A DNA stretch of 64,000 nt from Daejeonella sp. (GTDB lineage: Bacteria; Bacteroidota; Bacteroidia; Sphingobacteriales; Sphingobacteriaceae). Under the pieces are notes generated by a model. The model saw only the letters and a list, made by a program, of their open reading frames with translations, was not told the DNA's origin and did not search any database. The position numbers and the translations under genes are program-made. Of this stretch, positions 28,075 to 37,562 are shown in pieces. The first letter of the stretch is position 1, and each line of letters opens with the position of its first letter. The stretch covers positions 19,419-83,418 of the forward strand of contig NZ_JAUXXZ010000024.1 of NCBI RefSeq assembly GCF_030684675.1, written 5' to 3'.

Positions 28075-29238
28075 ATGGAAAGACTAATAAGCAAAACAAA
28101 AGGTGACCGCTGGATCTGGCTGATCGTGATCTTACTTTCAGTATGGTCGCTGCTGGCTGTTTACAGTGCAACCGGAACGCTTGCTTACAAGAAGGGTGTT
28201 GGTTCTGAGCAGTTTTTGATCAAGCACCTGGTCATGATCGTTGGTGGTATTGCCTTAATGTATTTTTCACATTTACTTGATTACCGGTATTATGCCGGGA
28301 TTTCCAAAGTATTGATGGTTATTACGATTCCATTGCTGGCATATACGCTGCTCTTTGGAGCCAGTGTGAATGAAGCCAGTCGCTGGGTAACTATTCCGAT
28401 TATCAATCAGACATTCCAGACTTCCGATTTGGCAAAACTGGCTCTGATTACATTTCTGGCACGTACTCTGAGTAAGAAACAGGAAAATATCAAGGATGTT
28501 AAGAAGGCATTTTTGCCAATTATGGCTGCAGTATGTGCTGTTTTTGTACTGATTGCACTTGCAAATCTTTCAACTGCCTTGATGTTATTTGGTGTTAGTA
28601 TTCTCTTGTTGATCATGGGTAGAATCAGCATCAAGCAGATTTCTATTGTATGTCTTGCAGGTGTGGTACTACTGGGTGCAGTAATGATGCTGGGTCCAAG
28701 AAGGAAGACCTATATTTCGCGGATAGATACTTTTATTCATCCCGAAAAGGCTGATCCTGATAAGGCATTTCAAGCTAACCAGGCTAAAATTGCGATTGCA
28801 ACAGGTGGAATCTTTGGCAAAGGACCAGGTAACAGTACCCAGCGTAATTTCCTGCCACACCCTTATTCAGATTTTGTATTTGCCTTGATCATTGAGGAGT
28901 ACGGTATGGTTGGGGGAGTCGGATTGGTACTGCTATACCTGCTTTTTCTGTATCGCTGTGTGTTGATTGTGACCGACAGCCCCAAGGCATTTGGGGCACT
29001 GCTGGCGGCTGGTTTAAGTTTCAGCCTGACCATTCAGGCATTTGCAAACATGGCCGTCGCAGTTGGGCTGGGTCCGGTGACCGGAGTTCCGTTGCCGCTG
29101 GTTAGTATGGGCGGAACATCCATTCTGTTTACGAGTGTAGCTTTCGGAATTATACTGAGTGTGAGCAGGGATATTGAGGAAAAGAAAAATAAGAGTAAGG
29201 AAAAAGTAATTATTGGTGAAATACCGGCAATGGGATAA
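28075..29238 (+). CDS. ftsW: SEDS glycosyltransferase FtsW
   Basis: A 387-aa polytopic SEDS protein that polymerises lipid II at the septum with FtsI. About ten transmembrane segments; family motifs include VNEASRWVTIP, NSTQRNFLPHPYSDFVFA and the C-terminal TGVPLPLVSMGGTSILF. Its 5' region consists entirely of the heptad-repeat element, with tail heptads reaching the ATG. Confidence 0.95.
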   Translation: MERLISKTKGDRWIWLIVILLSVWSLLAVYSATGTLAYKKGVGSEQFLIKHLVMIVGGIALMYFSHLLDYRYYAGISKVLMVITIPLLAYTLLFGASVNEASRWVTIPIINQTFQTSDLAKLALITFLARTLSKKQENIKDVKKAFLPIMAAVCAVFVLIALANLSTALMLFGVSILLLIMGRISIKQISIVCLAGVVLLGAVMMLGPRRKTYISRIDTFIHPEKADPDKAFQANQAKIAIATGGIFGKGPGNSTQRNFLPHPYSDFVFALIIEEYGMVGGVGLVLLYLLFLYRCVLIVTDSPKAFGALLAAGLSFSLTIQAFANMAVAVGLGPVTGVPLPLVSMGGTSILFTSVAFGIILSVSRDIEEKKNKSKEKVIIGEIPAMG

Positions 29239-29285
29239 TTGATGAATCTTTTAAGATTTTAAAGCTGATTCAAAGAAAATAAGAA

Positions 29286-30386
29286 ATGGGGAAAAGGGTG
29301 ATCATAAGCGGTGGCGGAACAGGCGGACATATATTTCCGGCTGTAGCAATAGCGAATGCGCTCAAAAAAATTGATCCCGGCACGGAGATTCTCTTTGTTG
29401 GGGCCAACGGACGTATGGAGATGGAGAAAGTCCCTGCTGCCGGATACAAAATTATCGGATTGGATATTCAGGGATTTCAGCGAAGCTCTATCCTTAAAAA
29501 TATTTTACTGCCTTATAAGCTATTGAAAAGTGTGATGAAGGCAAGATCAATAATTAAAAATTTTAAACCTGATGCTGCTGTAGGGGTAGGAGGTTATGCC
29601 TCGGGACCATTGTTGTATGCAGCCTCACAGCTGAAAATACCTTATCTGATTCAGGAGCAGAATTCCTTTGCGGGAATAACCAATAAGATTTTGGGAAAAG
29701 ACGCAGAACTTATTTGCGTCGCCTTTAAGGGAATGGAAAAATTCTTTCCTGCAGAGAAAATCAGAATCACCGGAAATCCAATCAGGAAGGAAGCAGTTGA
29801 TATTGAGAATAAGCGCTTTGCAGCATCAGAATTATTGAGTCTTTCACCACATAAAAAGACCATTCTCCTTACAGGAGGTAGTTTGGGTTCGGGTACTTTG
29901 AATAAAAGTATGATTTCGGGACTTAATAAGATTTTAGCAGCAGATGTGCAATTGATCTGGCAGACCGGTAAATATTATTACCAATCGGTAATGGAGCAAA
30001 TGAAAGGAAAAGAGCATCCAAATATTAAGGTGCTTGAATTTCTTCACCGGATGGATCTGGCCTATGCTGCCGCCGACCTGGTAATATCCAGGGCAGGAGC
30101 GGGCACCATAGCCGAATTGTGCGCTGTAAAAAAACCGGTGATCCTGGTTCCTTCGCCTAATGTGGCTGAAGATCATCAGACAAAGAATGCAATCGCTTTG
30201 GTAGAAAATGATGCAGCAATAATGGTTGGGGATGCGATGGCTGAACTCGAACTGATTGATATTGCCTTATTGCTAATCAACAATAAGGATAAATGTAAAG
30301 CGCTTGCTGATAACATTGGTAAAATGGCTTTGCCTGATGCGGATGAAGTGATTGCAAGAGAGGTATTAAGAATTGCAAAAGATTAG
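29286..30386 (+). CDS. murG: UDP-GlcNAc: lipid I GlcNAc transferase
   Basis: A 366-aa peripheral membrane glycosyltransferase (GT28) forming lipid II. The N-terminal glycine loop is ISGGGTGGHIFPAVAIA (residues 7-23). VGVGGYASGPLLYA, LLTGGSLGSGTLN and the UDP-GlcNAc-binding ISRAGAGTIAELCAV are all present. Lies between ftsW and murC with 47- and 23-bp gaps. Confidence 0.96.
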   Translation: MGKRVIISGGGTGGHIFPAVAIANALKKIDPGTEILFVGANGRMEMEKVPAAGYKIIGLDIQGFQRSSILKNILLPYKLLKSVMKARSIIKNFKPDAAVGVGGYASGPLLYAASQLKIPYLIQEQNSFAGITNKILGKDAELICVAFKGMEKFFPAEKIRITGNPIRKEAVDIENKRFAASELLSLSPHKKTILLTGGSLGSGTLNKSMISGLNKILAADVQLIWQTGKYYYQSVMEQMKGKEHPNIKVLEFLHRMDLAYAAADLVISRAGAGTIAELCAVKKPVILVPSPNVAEDHQTKNAIALVENDAAIMVGDAMAELELIDIALLLINNKDKCKALADNIGKMALPDADEVIAREVLRIAKD

Positions 30387-30409
30387 CGGAGTATTTTTTA
30401 TACAACAAT

Positions 30410-31765
30410 ATGGAATTAGAAAATATTAAACGGGTTTATTTAATTGGTATCGGAGGCATCGGTATGAGCGGCCTTGCCCGTTATTTTAAAAAGCGTGGAT
30501 GTGTGGTCTGTGGTTATGATAAAACCATAACTCCACTTACCTCTGCAATGAGAAATGAGGGTATTTCGGTTGTTTATCAGGATGAGGAAGATAATCTGAA
30601 AGTTAGTTTCCTTGAAAATGATCCCGAAACTTTGATCATTTATACTCCGGCAATTCCAAAGGATTCTAAAATATTGAATTATTTCAGGTCGGGAGGCTTT
30701 TCGCTCAAAAAGCGTTCTGAAGTATTGGGTATCATCAGCAAAGGAATGTACACCATTGCTGTGGCCGGTACTCATGGCAAGACTACAACCTCCAGCATCA
30801 TTGCCCATGTTCTTAAGGATAGTGGATACGATTGTTCTGCATTTCTGGGTGGAATCGCAACTAATTATGATTCAAATGTGCTGTTTGGTGATAATAATAC
30901 CATGGTGGTAGAAGCTGATGAGTTTGATCGTTCTTTCCTCACCCTTTATCCCGATTTTGCTATCGTCACTTCAATGGATGCCGATCATCTTGATATCTAT
31001 GGAGACCGTTCACATCTTGTTGAATCATTCAGGCAATTTGTTTCCCAGATCAAAGAAAGTGGCAGACTGATTTTTAAAAAGGGGCTCGACCTTAGCGGAG
31101 GTAAAACCTATTCAGCAAATGTGCTGGCAGATATTCAGGCAGTCAACGTGAAAGTGAAGGAAGGAAGCTTCTATTTTGATTTTAAGAATGAGAATATCGT
31201 GATTGAAAATGTTCAGCTCGGTTTACCGGGTCTTCATAATATTGAAAATGCTGTTGCTGCGATCGAAGTTGCATTACACCTGGGTATCGATCCTGAAAAA
31301 ATAAAAAAGGCATTGGCAAGTTTTCTCGGTGTGAAAAGGCGCTTTGAGTATATCCTTAAAGACCAGAGGCATATTTATATCGATGATTATGCACATCATC
31401 CGGAAGAATTAAGGGCTTGCATTCAGGCGGTAAAAACACTTTACCCGGATAAAAAACTGACTACAATCTTCCAGCCACATCTTTTTACACGGACCAGGGA
31501 TTTCGCTGAGGGTTTTTCAGAGGTCTTAAGTATGACGGATGAGCTTATCATGCTGGATATTTATCCGGCCAGAGAATTGCCTATTGAAGGGGTTAGCTCA
31601 GACATGATTCTGGATAAAGTAAGTATAGAGACAAAACAGATATTATCAAAAGAGCAAACACTGGATTATATCAGGGCGCAAAAACCTGAATTACTATTAA
31701 CAGTAGGAGCCGGTGATATCGACACTCTGATTATACCATTGAAAGAAATTTTAACAAATGTTTAA
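30410..31765 (+). CDS. murC: UDP-MurNAc: L-alanine ligase
   Basis: A 451-aa Mur ligase adding L-alanine to UDP-MurNAc. An N-terminal dinucleotide-like motif GIGGIGMSGLARYF, ATP loop AGTHGKTTTSS near residue 120, NYDSNVLFGDN and the C-terminal YDDYAHHPEELRA-like segment identify it. The end overlaps ftsQ by 8 bp. Confidence 0.96.
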   Translation: MELENIKRVYLIGIGGIGMSGLARYFKKRGCVVCGYDKTITPLTSAMRNEGISVVYQDEEDNLKVSFLENDPETLIIYTPAIPKDSKILNYFRSGGFSLKKRSEVLGIISKGMYTIAVAGTHGKTTTSSIIAHVLKDSGYDCSAFLGGIATNYDSNVLFGDNNTMVVEADEFDRSFLTLYPDFAIVTSMDADHLDIYGDRSHLVESFRQFVSQIKESGRLIFKKGLDLSGGKTYSANVLADIQAVNVKVKEGSFYFDFKNENIVIENVQLGLPGLHNIENAVAAIEVALHLGIDPEKIKKALASFLGVKRRFEYILKDQRHIYIDDYAHHPEELRACIQAVKTLYPDKKLTTIFQPHLFTRTRDFAEGFSEVLSMTDELIMLDIYPARELPIEGVSSDMILDKVSIETKQILSKEQTLDYIRAQKPELLLTVGAGDIDTLIIPLKEILTNV

Positions 31766-32606
31766 AAAAATTAATTGGCGAGCAATTTTATTTGGTTTCC
31801 TCTGGCTAATCAGCCTGAGCGGACTGATTACGCTGATGAGTTTTATAGAGATAAAAAAGAGCGCTTTAAAGTGCAAGGATGTGAAAGTATTACTTCCGGG
31901 GCAGTTTAATTTCATTGAAAGGGATGAGGTGGACAAGATCCTGATGGAAAATGGCGGGGCTATGCTTGGAAAGGATCTGAATGATATCAATATTCATAAG
32001 CTTGAGAATGCCCTGAAGGCTAATCCTTTCATCGAATTTGCCAAGGTATACGCTGATATGACCGGAGTTATCCATGTTCAGATCAGACAAAGGGAGCCGG
32101 TGCTGAGAGTTGTGAATATGGCAAACCTGCATTTTTATATCGATGGCAATGGAAATAAAATACCGCTTTCAGATAATTATACAGCAAAGGTGCTGGTTGC
32201 AAGTGGTCTGATAGAGGAGGATTTCAGCGGTCGGGTTGATACGCTCAAAACAAAGATGGCCAGGGATCTTTTCCGTACAGCGCTTTATATCAGAAGTGAT
32301 ACTTTATGGGATAATCAGATCGAACAGTTGTTTGTTGATCTGAAGGGGGATATTGAAATGGTTCCGCGAGTTGGAGGCCATAAGATTATTTTAGGTAGCG
32401 CCGATTCACTACAGATCAAATTCAGAAACCTGCTTGTATTTTATAAGAAGGCAATTCCTAAGGTAGGTTGGGATACCTATAAAACAATCAATCTGAAATA
32501 CGCCAATCAGATTGTTTGCGAAAAGAACATTATTGATAGCAGTAAGACCACGATCGACATCAATAAACAGATTGCCGATAGTACTATAACAGAAACTCAG
32601 AACTAA
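31758..32606 (+). CDS. ftsQ: FtsQ-like division protein
   Basis: A 282-aa bitopic protein with a signal-anchor (ILFGFLWLISLSGLITLMSFI, shown here only in part) and a periplasmic POTRA-type region (NFIERDEVDKILMENGG, then IREREP-like QIRQREPVLRVVN). It recruits FtsL/FtsB to the division site in other bacteria. Overlaps murC by 8 bp. The C-terminus (after residue 260) is low in conservation. Confidence 0.85.
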   Translation: MFKKINWRAILFGFLWLISLSGLITLMSFIEIKKSALKCKDVKVLLPGQFNFIERDEVDKILMENGGAMLGKDLNDINIHKLENALKANPFIEFAKVYADMTGVIHVQIRQREPVLRVVNMANLHFYIDGNGNKIPLSDNYTAKVLVASGLIEEDFSGRVDTLKTKMARDLFRTALYIRSDTLWDNQIEQLFVDLKGDIEMVPRVGGHKIILGSADSLQIKFRNLLVFYKKAIPKVGWDTYKTINLKYANQIVCEKNIIDSSKTTIDINKQIADSTITETQN

Positions 32607-32627
32607 TAAATTTTTAATACAAAGAAT

Positions 32628-33980
32628 ATGGATCAAATTAACTCAGCTTCAGCCAAAAATTCACCAATAGTTGTTGGTTTGGACATCGGTACAACTAAGA
32701 TTTGTGTTACCGTTGGTCGCAGGAGCGAACATGGTAAAATCGAAGTTTTGGGTATGGGTAAAGCCGAATCTGCGGGAGTTACCCGTGGAGTAGTTTCCAA
32801 TATTCAGAAAACCGTACAGGCAATCATACTTGCGGTTGAAGAAGCCAGTGCCCAATCAAATGTGGATGTTAAGATCGTCAATGTTGGGATTGCCGGGCAG
32901 CATATTAAGAGTCTTCAGCACCGCGGTATCCTGACCCGTAAAGAATTGAATACCGAAATCCAGCGTAAGGATATCGACAAGCTGATTGAGGACATGTACA
33001 AACTGGTGATGCCTCCGGGAGAGGAGATTATTCATGTATTGCCTCAGGAATTCACAGTAGATAATGAACCGGGGATAAAAGACCCTATCGGCATGGCAGG
33101 CGTTCGTCTGGAAGCTAATTTTCACATCATTTCAGGTCATGTTAGCGCGGTTAAGAATATTTTGAAATGTGTTGGGAATGCCGGGCTTGAAACGCAGGAA
33201 CTGATACTTGAACCACTAGCATCATCTGAGTCGGTGCTGAGCGATGAGGAAAAAGAAGCGGGAGTGGTTCTGGTAGATATCGGTGGTGGTACTACCGACC
33301 TGGCTATATTCCATGAAGGAATTATCCGTCATACAGCGGTAATTCCATTCGGGGGCAATAGTGTTACAGAAGATATCCGCGAGGGCTGTTCGGTAATGCG
33401 TAATCAGGCTGAGTTATTGAAAACCCGTTTTGGCTCAGCTCTTGCTGAGGAAAACAAGGAGAATGAAATTATCTGTGTTCCGGGCCTTCGCGGCAGGGAG
33501 CCTAAAGAGATATCTGTAAAAAATCTTGCTTATGTGATTCAGGCGAGAATGGAAGAGATTATTGAACATGTTTATTATGAGATCAAATCCTCAGGATATG
33601 AGAAGAAGCTGATTGCCGGAATCGTGATTACAGGTGGTGGGGCTCAATTGAAGCATTTACCTCAACTGGTTGAATTTGTAACCGGTCTTGATAGCCGCAT
33701 CGGATATCCTAACGAACATTTGGCGAAGAATGATGTGCTTCCTAAAAATGTTTATGATGAACTAAAAAGTCCAATGTATGCAACAGGTATTGGTCTGCTG
33801 ATCAAGGGGATACAGAAGGCTGAACTGGTCGAAGAATCAGTAGTGTCGGTTGATGCTCCTGTTGAAAAAGCCAAGGCAATTCAGAAACCGAAAAAAGGAC
33901 AGGGAATGTTTGAATGGATATTGCAGTCGAGCACCAAATTCATCAAGGATGATATCAAGGATGAGGATTATACAAATTAA
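32628..33980 (+). CDS. ftsA: FtsA, actin-like Z-ring anchor
   Basis: A 450-aa actin-fold ATPase tethering FtsZ to the membrane. Phosphate-1 motif VGLDIGTTKICVTVG, SHS2 (1C) region around residues 85-165, phosphate-2 VDIGGGTTDLAIF and adenosine motif GIVITGGGAQLKHL are visible. The C-terminus carries a candidate amphipathic membrane-targeting helix, GMFEWILQSSTKFIKDD. Followed by ftsZ after 125 bp. Confidence 0.95.
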   Translation: MDQINSASAKNSPIVVGLDIGTTKICVTVGRRSEHGKIEVLGMGKAESAGVTRGVVSNIQKTVQAIILAVEEASAQSNVDVKIVNVGIAGQHIKSLQHRGILTRKELNTEIQRKDIDKLIEDMYKLVMPPGEEIIHVLPQEFTVDNEPGIKDPIGMAGVRLEANFHIISGHVSAVKNILKCVGNAGLETQELILEPLASSESVLSDEEKEAGVVLVDIGGGTTDLAIFHEGIIRHTAVIPFGGNSVTEDIREGCSVMRNQAELLKTRFGSALAEENKENEIICVPGLRGREPKEISVKNLAYVIQARMEEIIEHVYYEIKSSGYEKKLIAGIVITGGGAQLKHLPQLVEFVTGLDSRIGYPNEHLAKNDVLPKNVYDELKSPMYATGIGLLIKGIQKAELVEESVVSVDAPVEKAKAIQKPKKGQGMFEWILQSSTKFIKDDIKDEDYTN

Positions 33981-34105
33981 TTTTCCACAATAGCGGAGTT
34001 TCCCACAATCGCATGATTAAGGAAAAGCACCGTTGAAATTTGGCTAGTTTTACAGTGTAAACTGTCTAAGAATGAACAAGATTTACCCAACTGATAATTA
34101 AGAAT

Positions 34106-35719
34106 ATGCAGTTTGAAATGTTAAAAGAAAAGTCATCGATCATCAAAGTAATTGGTGTTGGTGGCGGCGGCGGTAATGCTGTAAACCATATGTACCGCCA
34201 GGGAATCACAGGTGTTGATTTCATAATTTGTAATACTGATGCGCAGGCTCTTGAACTCAGTCCTATACCCAATAAAGTTCAGTTAGGCGCAAGCTTAACA
34301 GAAGGAATGGGTGCAGGATCAATCCCTGAGGTTGGAAAGAACTCTGCCATTGAAAATATTGATGATATTAAGCGGATGCTTGGTACCAATACCAAAATGC
34401 TCTTCATTACTGCCGGAATGGGCGGTGGTACTGGAACCGGGGCAAGCCCGATCATTGCCAAGGCAGCCAAAGAAATGGACATTCTAACCGTAGGTATCAT
34501 TACTACCCCATTCTCATTTGAAGGAAAGCGCAGAAAGAATCAGGCAGAGGAAGGTTTAGAAGAGTTTAAAAAGTATGTAGATTCTTATCTGGTTATTTCA
34601 AACGATCGTTTGCGTGAAATCTTTGGGAATCTTACTCTGGGCTCTGCATTTGCACAGGCTGATAATATTTTAACAACTGCTGCCAAGGGTATAGCCGAGA
34701 TCATCACTATTCCCGGATATATAAACGTTGACTTTAAAGATGTGCGCACCGTAATGAAAGAGAGCGGTGTGGCCATCATGGGAAGTTATGCTGCTGAAGG
34801 TGAGAACCGCGCATTGAGAGCAGTGGAAGGTGCTTTGGCATCTCCATTACTTAAGGACAATGAAATTGAAGGTGCCCGTTATATCCTTTTGAATATCAGC
34901 TCAGGAGATAAGGAGGTGACTATGGATGAAGTGAGTATCATTACTGATTTCATACAGCAGGAAGCCGGACTTGCAGCAGATCTGATCTGGGGTAACTGTA
35001 CAGATGAAGGTCTTGGTGAAAAAATTTCGGTGACTATTATTGCCACAGGATTTCAAACAAGGGAAGAGCGTGAGGTTGAAAAGAGCCAGGTGCGTAAAGT
35101 ATCCCTTCTGACTCCCGAGCAGGCACCATTGGTGAAGCCTGTACAGGAAAACACCTTCCTGGAAGTTAAAAATGAAGAATTAAATGTTCCTGTACTTAAA
35201 ACCAGGGAAGAAAGTCAGGTTGATCTTTTTGCTGGCTACTTTCAAAGTGCTCCAAAAGTAGAGGAGGAGCGGGTAGAGGATACTGATCTTATTCGCCATA
35301 CTTTGAGTGATGAAGTTCCAGTTACTCAGGAAACAGCTCCGGTTGAACCATCCTATGAATTTGAGATCAGAACCGAGGAGATCAGGGTAGAAGTTGAACC
35401 GATTGCTGAAATTGAGGAAGAAGAAATCCCTGAGTTGATGTTCAATCCTGATGAAAATAAGACAGATGAATCGATAGAAGAACAATTGCGTAAGTCGAAA
35501 GAAAGAATTCTTCGCTTGAAAGACCTGAGTATGAAATTGCGTACAACCAATGGATTGCAGGAGCTTGAGAACGAACCGGCTTATAAGCGTAAGCAAATGT
35601 CCCTTCCTGATGTTCCTCATTCTTCAGAGTCTCAGGTATCCCGTTTTACGCTGAGCGTGGAGGAGGGAATTACGGAGATCAGGCCTAATAATTCATTTTT
35701 ACACGATAACGTTGATTGA
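34106..35719 (+). CDS. ftsZ: FtsZ, tubulin-like division GTPase
   Basis: A 537-aa tubulin homologue. The GTPase core (residues about 12-320) has GVGGGGGNAVNHM and the tubulin signature GGGTGTGASP, with NVDFKDVRTVM (T7 loop). An acidic linker of about 190 residues rich in Glu/Pro follows, ending with the conserved tip RPNNSFLHDNVD. This length and tip are typical of Bacteroidota rather than of E. coli (383 aa). A heptad repeat begins in its stop codon. Confidence 0.96.
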   Translation: MQFEMLKEKSSIIKVIGVGGGGGNAVNHMYRQGITGVDFIICNTDAQALELSPIPNKVQLGASLTEGMGAGSIPEVGKNSAIENIDDIKRMLGTNTKMLFITAGMGGGTGTGASPIIAKAAKEMDILTVGIITTPFSFEGKRRKNQAEEGLEEFKKYVDSYLVISNDRLREIFGNLTLGSAFAQADNILTTAAKGIAEIITIPGYINVDFKDVRTVMKESGVAIMGSYAAEGENRALRAVEGALASPLLKDNEIEGARYILLNISSGDKEVTMDEVSIITDFIQQEAGLAADLIWGNCTDEGLGEKISVTIIATGFQTREEREVEKSQVRKVSLLTPEQAPLVKPVQENTFLEVKNEELNVPVLKTREESQVDLFAGYFQSAPKVEEERVEDTDLIRHTLSDEVPVTQETAPVEPSYEFEIRTEEIRVEVEPIAEIEEEEIPELMFNPDENKTDESIEEQLRKSKERILRLKDLSMKLRTTNGLQELENEPAYKRKQMSLPDVPHSSESQVSRFTLSVEEGITEIRPNNSFLHDNVD

Positions 35720-35841
35720 GTATTGAGTATTGAGTATTGAGTATTGAGTATTGAGTATTGAGTATTCAGACGTGAGGGTAATACTTCATTTCATATTTAG
35801 TACTATTTACAGAGAACTGATAACAGTTAACAGATAACCAA
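35719..35841. repeat. Heptad-repeat element after ftsZ: (AGTATTG)n head
   Basis: Six perfect AGTATTG units and a seventh ending in C occupy 35719-35767, starting at the last base of the ftsZ stop. A ~45-bp core follows, then tail heptads (GAACTGA, TAACAGT, TAACAGA, TAACCAA) at 35814-35841. The tail resembles that before ftsW. The perfect head is a simple-sequence tract likely to vary in copy number. Confidence 0.8.
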
Positions 35842-35844
35842 CAC

Positions 35845-35873
35845 AAAAGACAGGCCAATTCCTGTCTTTTTCT
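35845..35873 (+). terminator. Rho-independent terminator of the dcw cluster
   Basis: A 10-bp stem, AAAAGACAGG with CCTGTCTTTT, has loop CCAATT and is followed by TCT and more T. It lies 125 bp after ftsZ and probably ends the dcw transcript. Confidence 0.8.
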
Positions 35874-35929
35874 ATTAAATCCGGGACCAGGTTGAACCTG
35901 AATCAGGAAGTAGAATCCTGTTCTATTAT

Positions 35930-35978
35930 CTCAGATCTCAGATCTCAGATCTCAGATTTCATATCTCTCATCTAATAT
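35930..35978. repeat. Second heptad tract: (CTCAGAT)4 plus variants
   Basis: Four perfect CTCAGAT units (35930-35957) are followed by three degenerate heptads (TTCATAT, CTCTCAT, CTAATAT). The tract sits immediately upstream of the promoter of the next gene. Confidence 0.75.
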
Positions 35979-36008
35979 TGTGAATCAGCTTGCTAAATAT
36001 TAACTTTG
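35978..36008 (+). promoter_or_regulatory. Promoter of the AOS-family gene
   Basis: TTG (35978-35980) is followed after 20 bp by TAACTTTG (36001-36008), a good match to the Bacteroidota -33/-7 pattern. It gives a leader of roughly 28 nt before the TTG start at 36043. Confidence 0.6.
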
Positions 36009-36042
36009 CCCCAAATAGACGCTAACAATAAAATTATACCAA

Positions 36043-37284
36043 TTGGATTTATTTGATAAAATTTCGAAAAATATGGGACCTCTGGGCCAGCACCAGAAAA
36101 TGGCCCATGGTTATTTCTCCTTCCCTAAACTAGAAGGTGAGATAGGTTCGCATATGATGTTTAGAGGTAAAGAGCACCTGATTTGGAGTTTGAATAATTA
36201 CCTTGGACTTGCCAATCATCCGGAAGTTCGTAAAGCCGACACAGACGCAACTGCAGAGTACGGACTTGCTTACCCGATGGGTGCGCGTATGATGTCAGGT
36301 AATTCTAATCATCATGAAGCACTTGAAAGAGAACTTGCAGAATTTGTAGGAAAGCAGGATTCATTCTTATTGAATTATGGCTACCAGGGAATCATGTCGG
36401 CAATTGATGCTTTGATCGACAGACATGATGTTATCGTTTATGATGCCGAATCGCATGCATGTATTATTGATGGGGTTCGTCTTCATCAGGGGAAACGTTT
36501 TGTTTATACCCATAATGATATGGAAAGCCTTGAAAAGCAGCTTGAAAGAGCAACCAGATGGGTTGCAAATACAGGTGGTGCTATCCTGGTGATTACAGAA
36601 GGAGTTTTCGGTATGTCGGGTGCACAGGGAAAACTGAAAGATATAGTAGATCTGAAATCGAAATTCAATTTCCGTCTTTTAATTGATGATGCACATGGTT
36701 TTGGAACAATGGGTCCAACCGGTGCCGGAACTCATGAAGAGCAGGGTTGTATTGAAGGGGTGGATATATATTTCGGAACCTTTGCGAAGTCGATGGCGGG
36801 AATAGGTGCATTCATCGCATCAACAGAAGAGATCACTAATTTCCTTCGTTACAACATGCGTTCGCAGACTTTTGCGAAGTCATTACCAATGCCAATGGTA
36901 ATCGGTTTAAGGAAAAGACTTGAATTGTTGAAGAGCAAACCCGAGTTGAGAGAGAAATTATGGTTCATTGCTACCAGCCTGCAAAATGGTCTCAAGCAAA
37001 GAGGATTTAATATTGGAGTCACTAATACCATGGTAACTCCTGTTTTCCTTCAGGGCGAGCTTCAGGAAGCTACAGCCATCACTATGGACCTGAGAGAGAA
37101 CTATGGTATCTTCTGTTCAATTGTTATGTATCCGGTTATACCAAAGGGTTTGATTATGTTGCGTCTTATTCCAACAGCATTGCATACTATTGAAGATGTG
37201 AACCGTACACTTGATGCTTATAGTGAACTTGCTGAAAAATTGAAAAAGGGACATTATAAAGAGAAGAGCACTGTCGGAGCATAA
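36043..37284 (+). CDS. Alpha-oxoamine synthase family PLP enzyme (SPT/KBL/BioF-like)
   Basis: A 413-aa fold-type I PLP enzyme condensing an amino acid with an acyl-CoA. Active-site segments are NYLGLANHPEV, GARMMSGN, the PLP Asp/His region LIDDAHGFGTMGPTG and the Schiff-base Lys in FGTFAKSMAGIGAF. Candidates are serine palmitoyltransferase (sphingolipids are common in this order), glycine C-acetyltransferase, or a related enzyme; the sequence alone does not decide. The start is TTG (MDLFDKISKNMGPLGQ), chosen because conserved family residues precede the first ATG at 36073. Confidence 0.8.
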   Translation: MDLFDKISKNMGPLGQHQKMAHGYFSFPKLEGEIGSHMMFRGKEHLIWSLNNYLGLANHPEVRKADTDATAEYGLAYPMGARMMSGNSNHHEALERELAEFVGKQDSFLLNYGYQGIMSAIDALIDRHDVIVYDAESHACIIDGVRLHQGKRFVYTHNDMESLEKQLERATRWVANTGGAILVITEGVFGMSGAQGKLKDIVDLKSKFNFRLLIDDAHGFGTMGPTGAGTHEEQGCIEGVDIYFGTFAKSMAGIGAFIASTEEITNFLRYNMRSQTFAKSLPMPMVIGLRKRLELLKSKPELREKLWFIATSLQNGLKQRGFNIGVTNTMVTPVFLQGELQEATAITMDLRENYGIFCSIVMYPVIPKGLIMLRLIPTALHTIEDVNRTLDAYSELAEKLKKGHYKEKSTVGA

Positions 37285-37324
37285 TCTCTACCCCGGCTTT
37301 GAGCTACCTTGGTTTCCAATAATA

Positions 37325-37360
37325 AAAAATGCCCTTAGATAGCTTCTAAGGGCATTTTTA
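37325..37360 (+). terminator. Terminator after the AOS-family gene
   Basis: ATGCCCTTAGA (37329-37339) pairs perfectly with TCTAAGGGCAT (37345-37355) across a 5-nt loop, with flanking A and T runs. Confidence 0.85.
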
Positions 37361-37562
37361 TTTCAAATTGATTTGTAAACGATTGAATAATAAGGAATTA
37401 ATATTTCAAAATGTGTAAATATTGTGCATAACTGCTTAAAATGTGGAAAAAAACGCTGGAAACGCATGGTTTTATTTATTTTAACTGTTCTTTATATGAA
37501 AAAAACATTTTACATTAGCTTATAGTAAACAACACTAACCTCAAAACTAAAGGAGTAAAAAC

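Noticed and set aside
36043..37284. Naming the AOS-family enzyme spt or kbl
   Set aside because: The active-site motifs are shared across the family and the neighbours do not identify the amino acid or acyl-CoA used.
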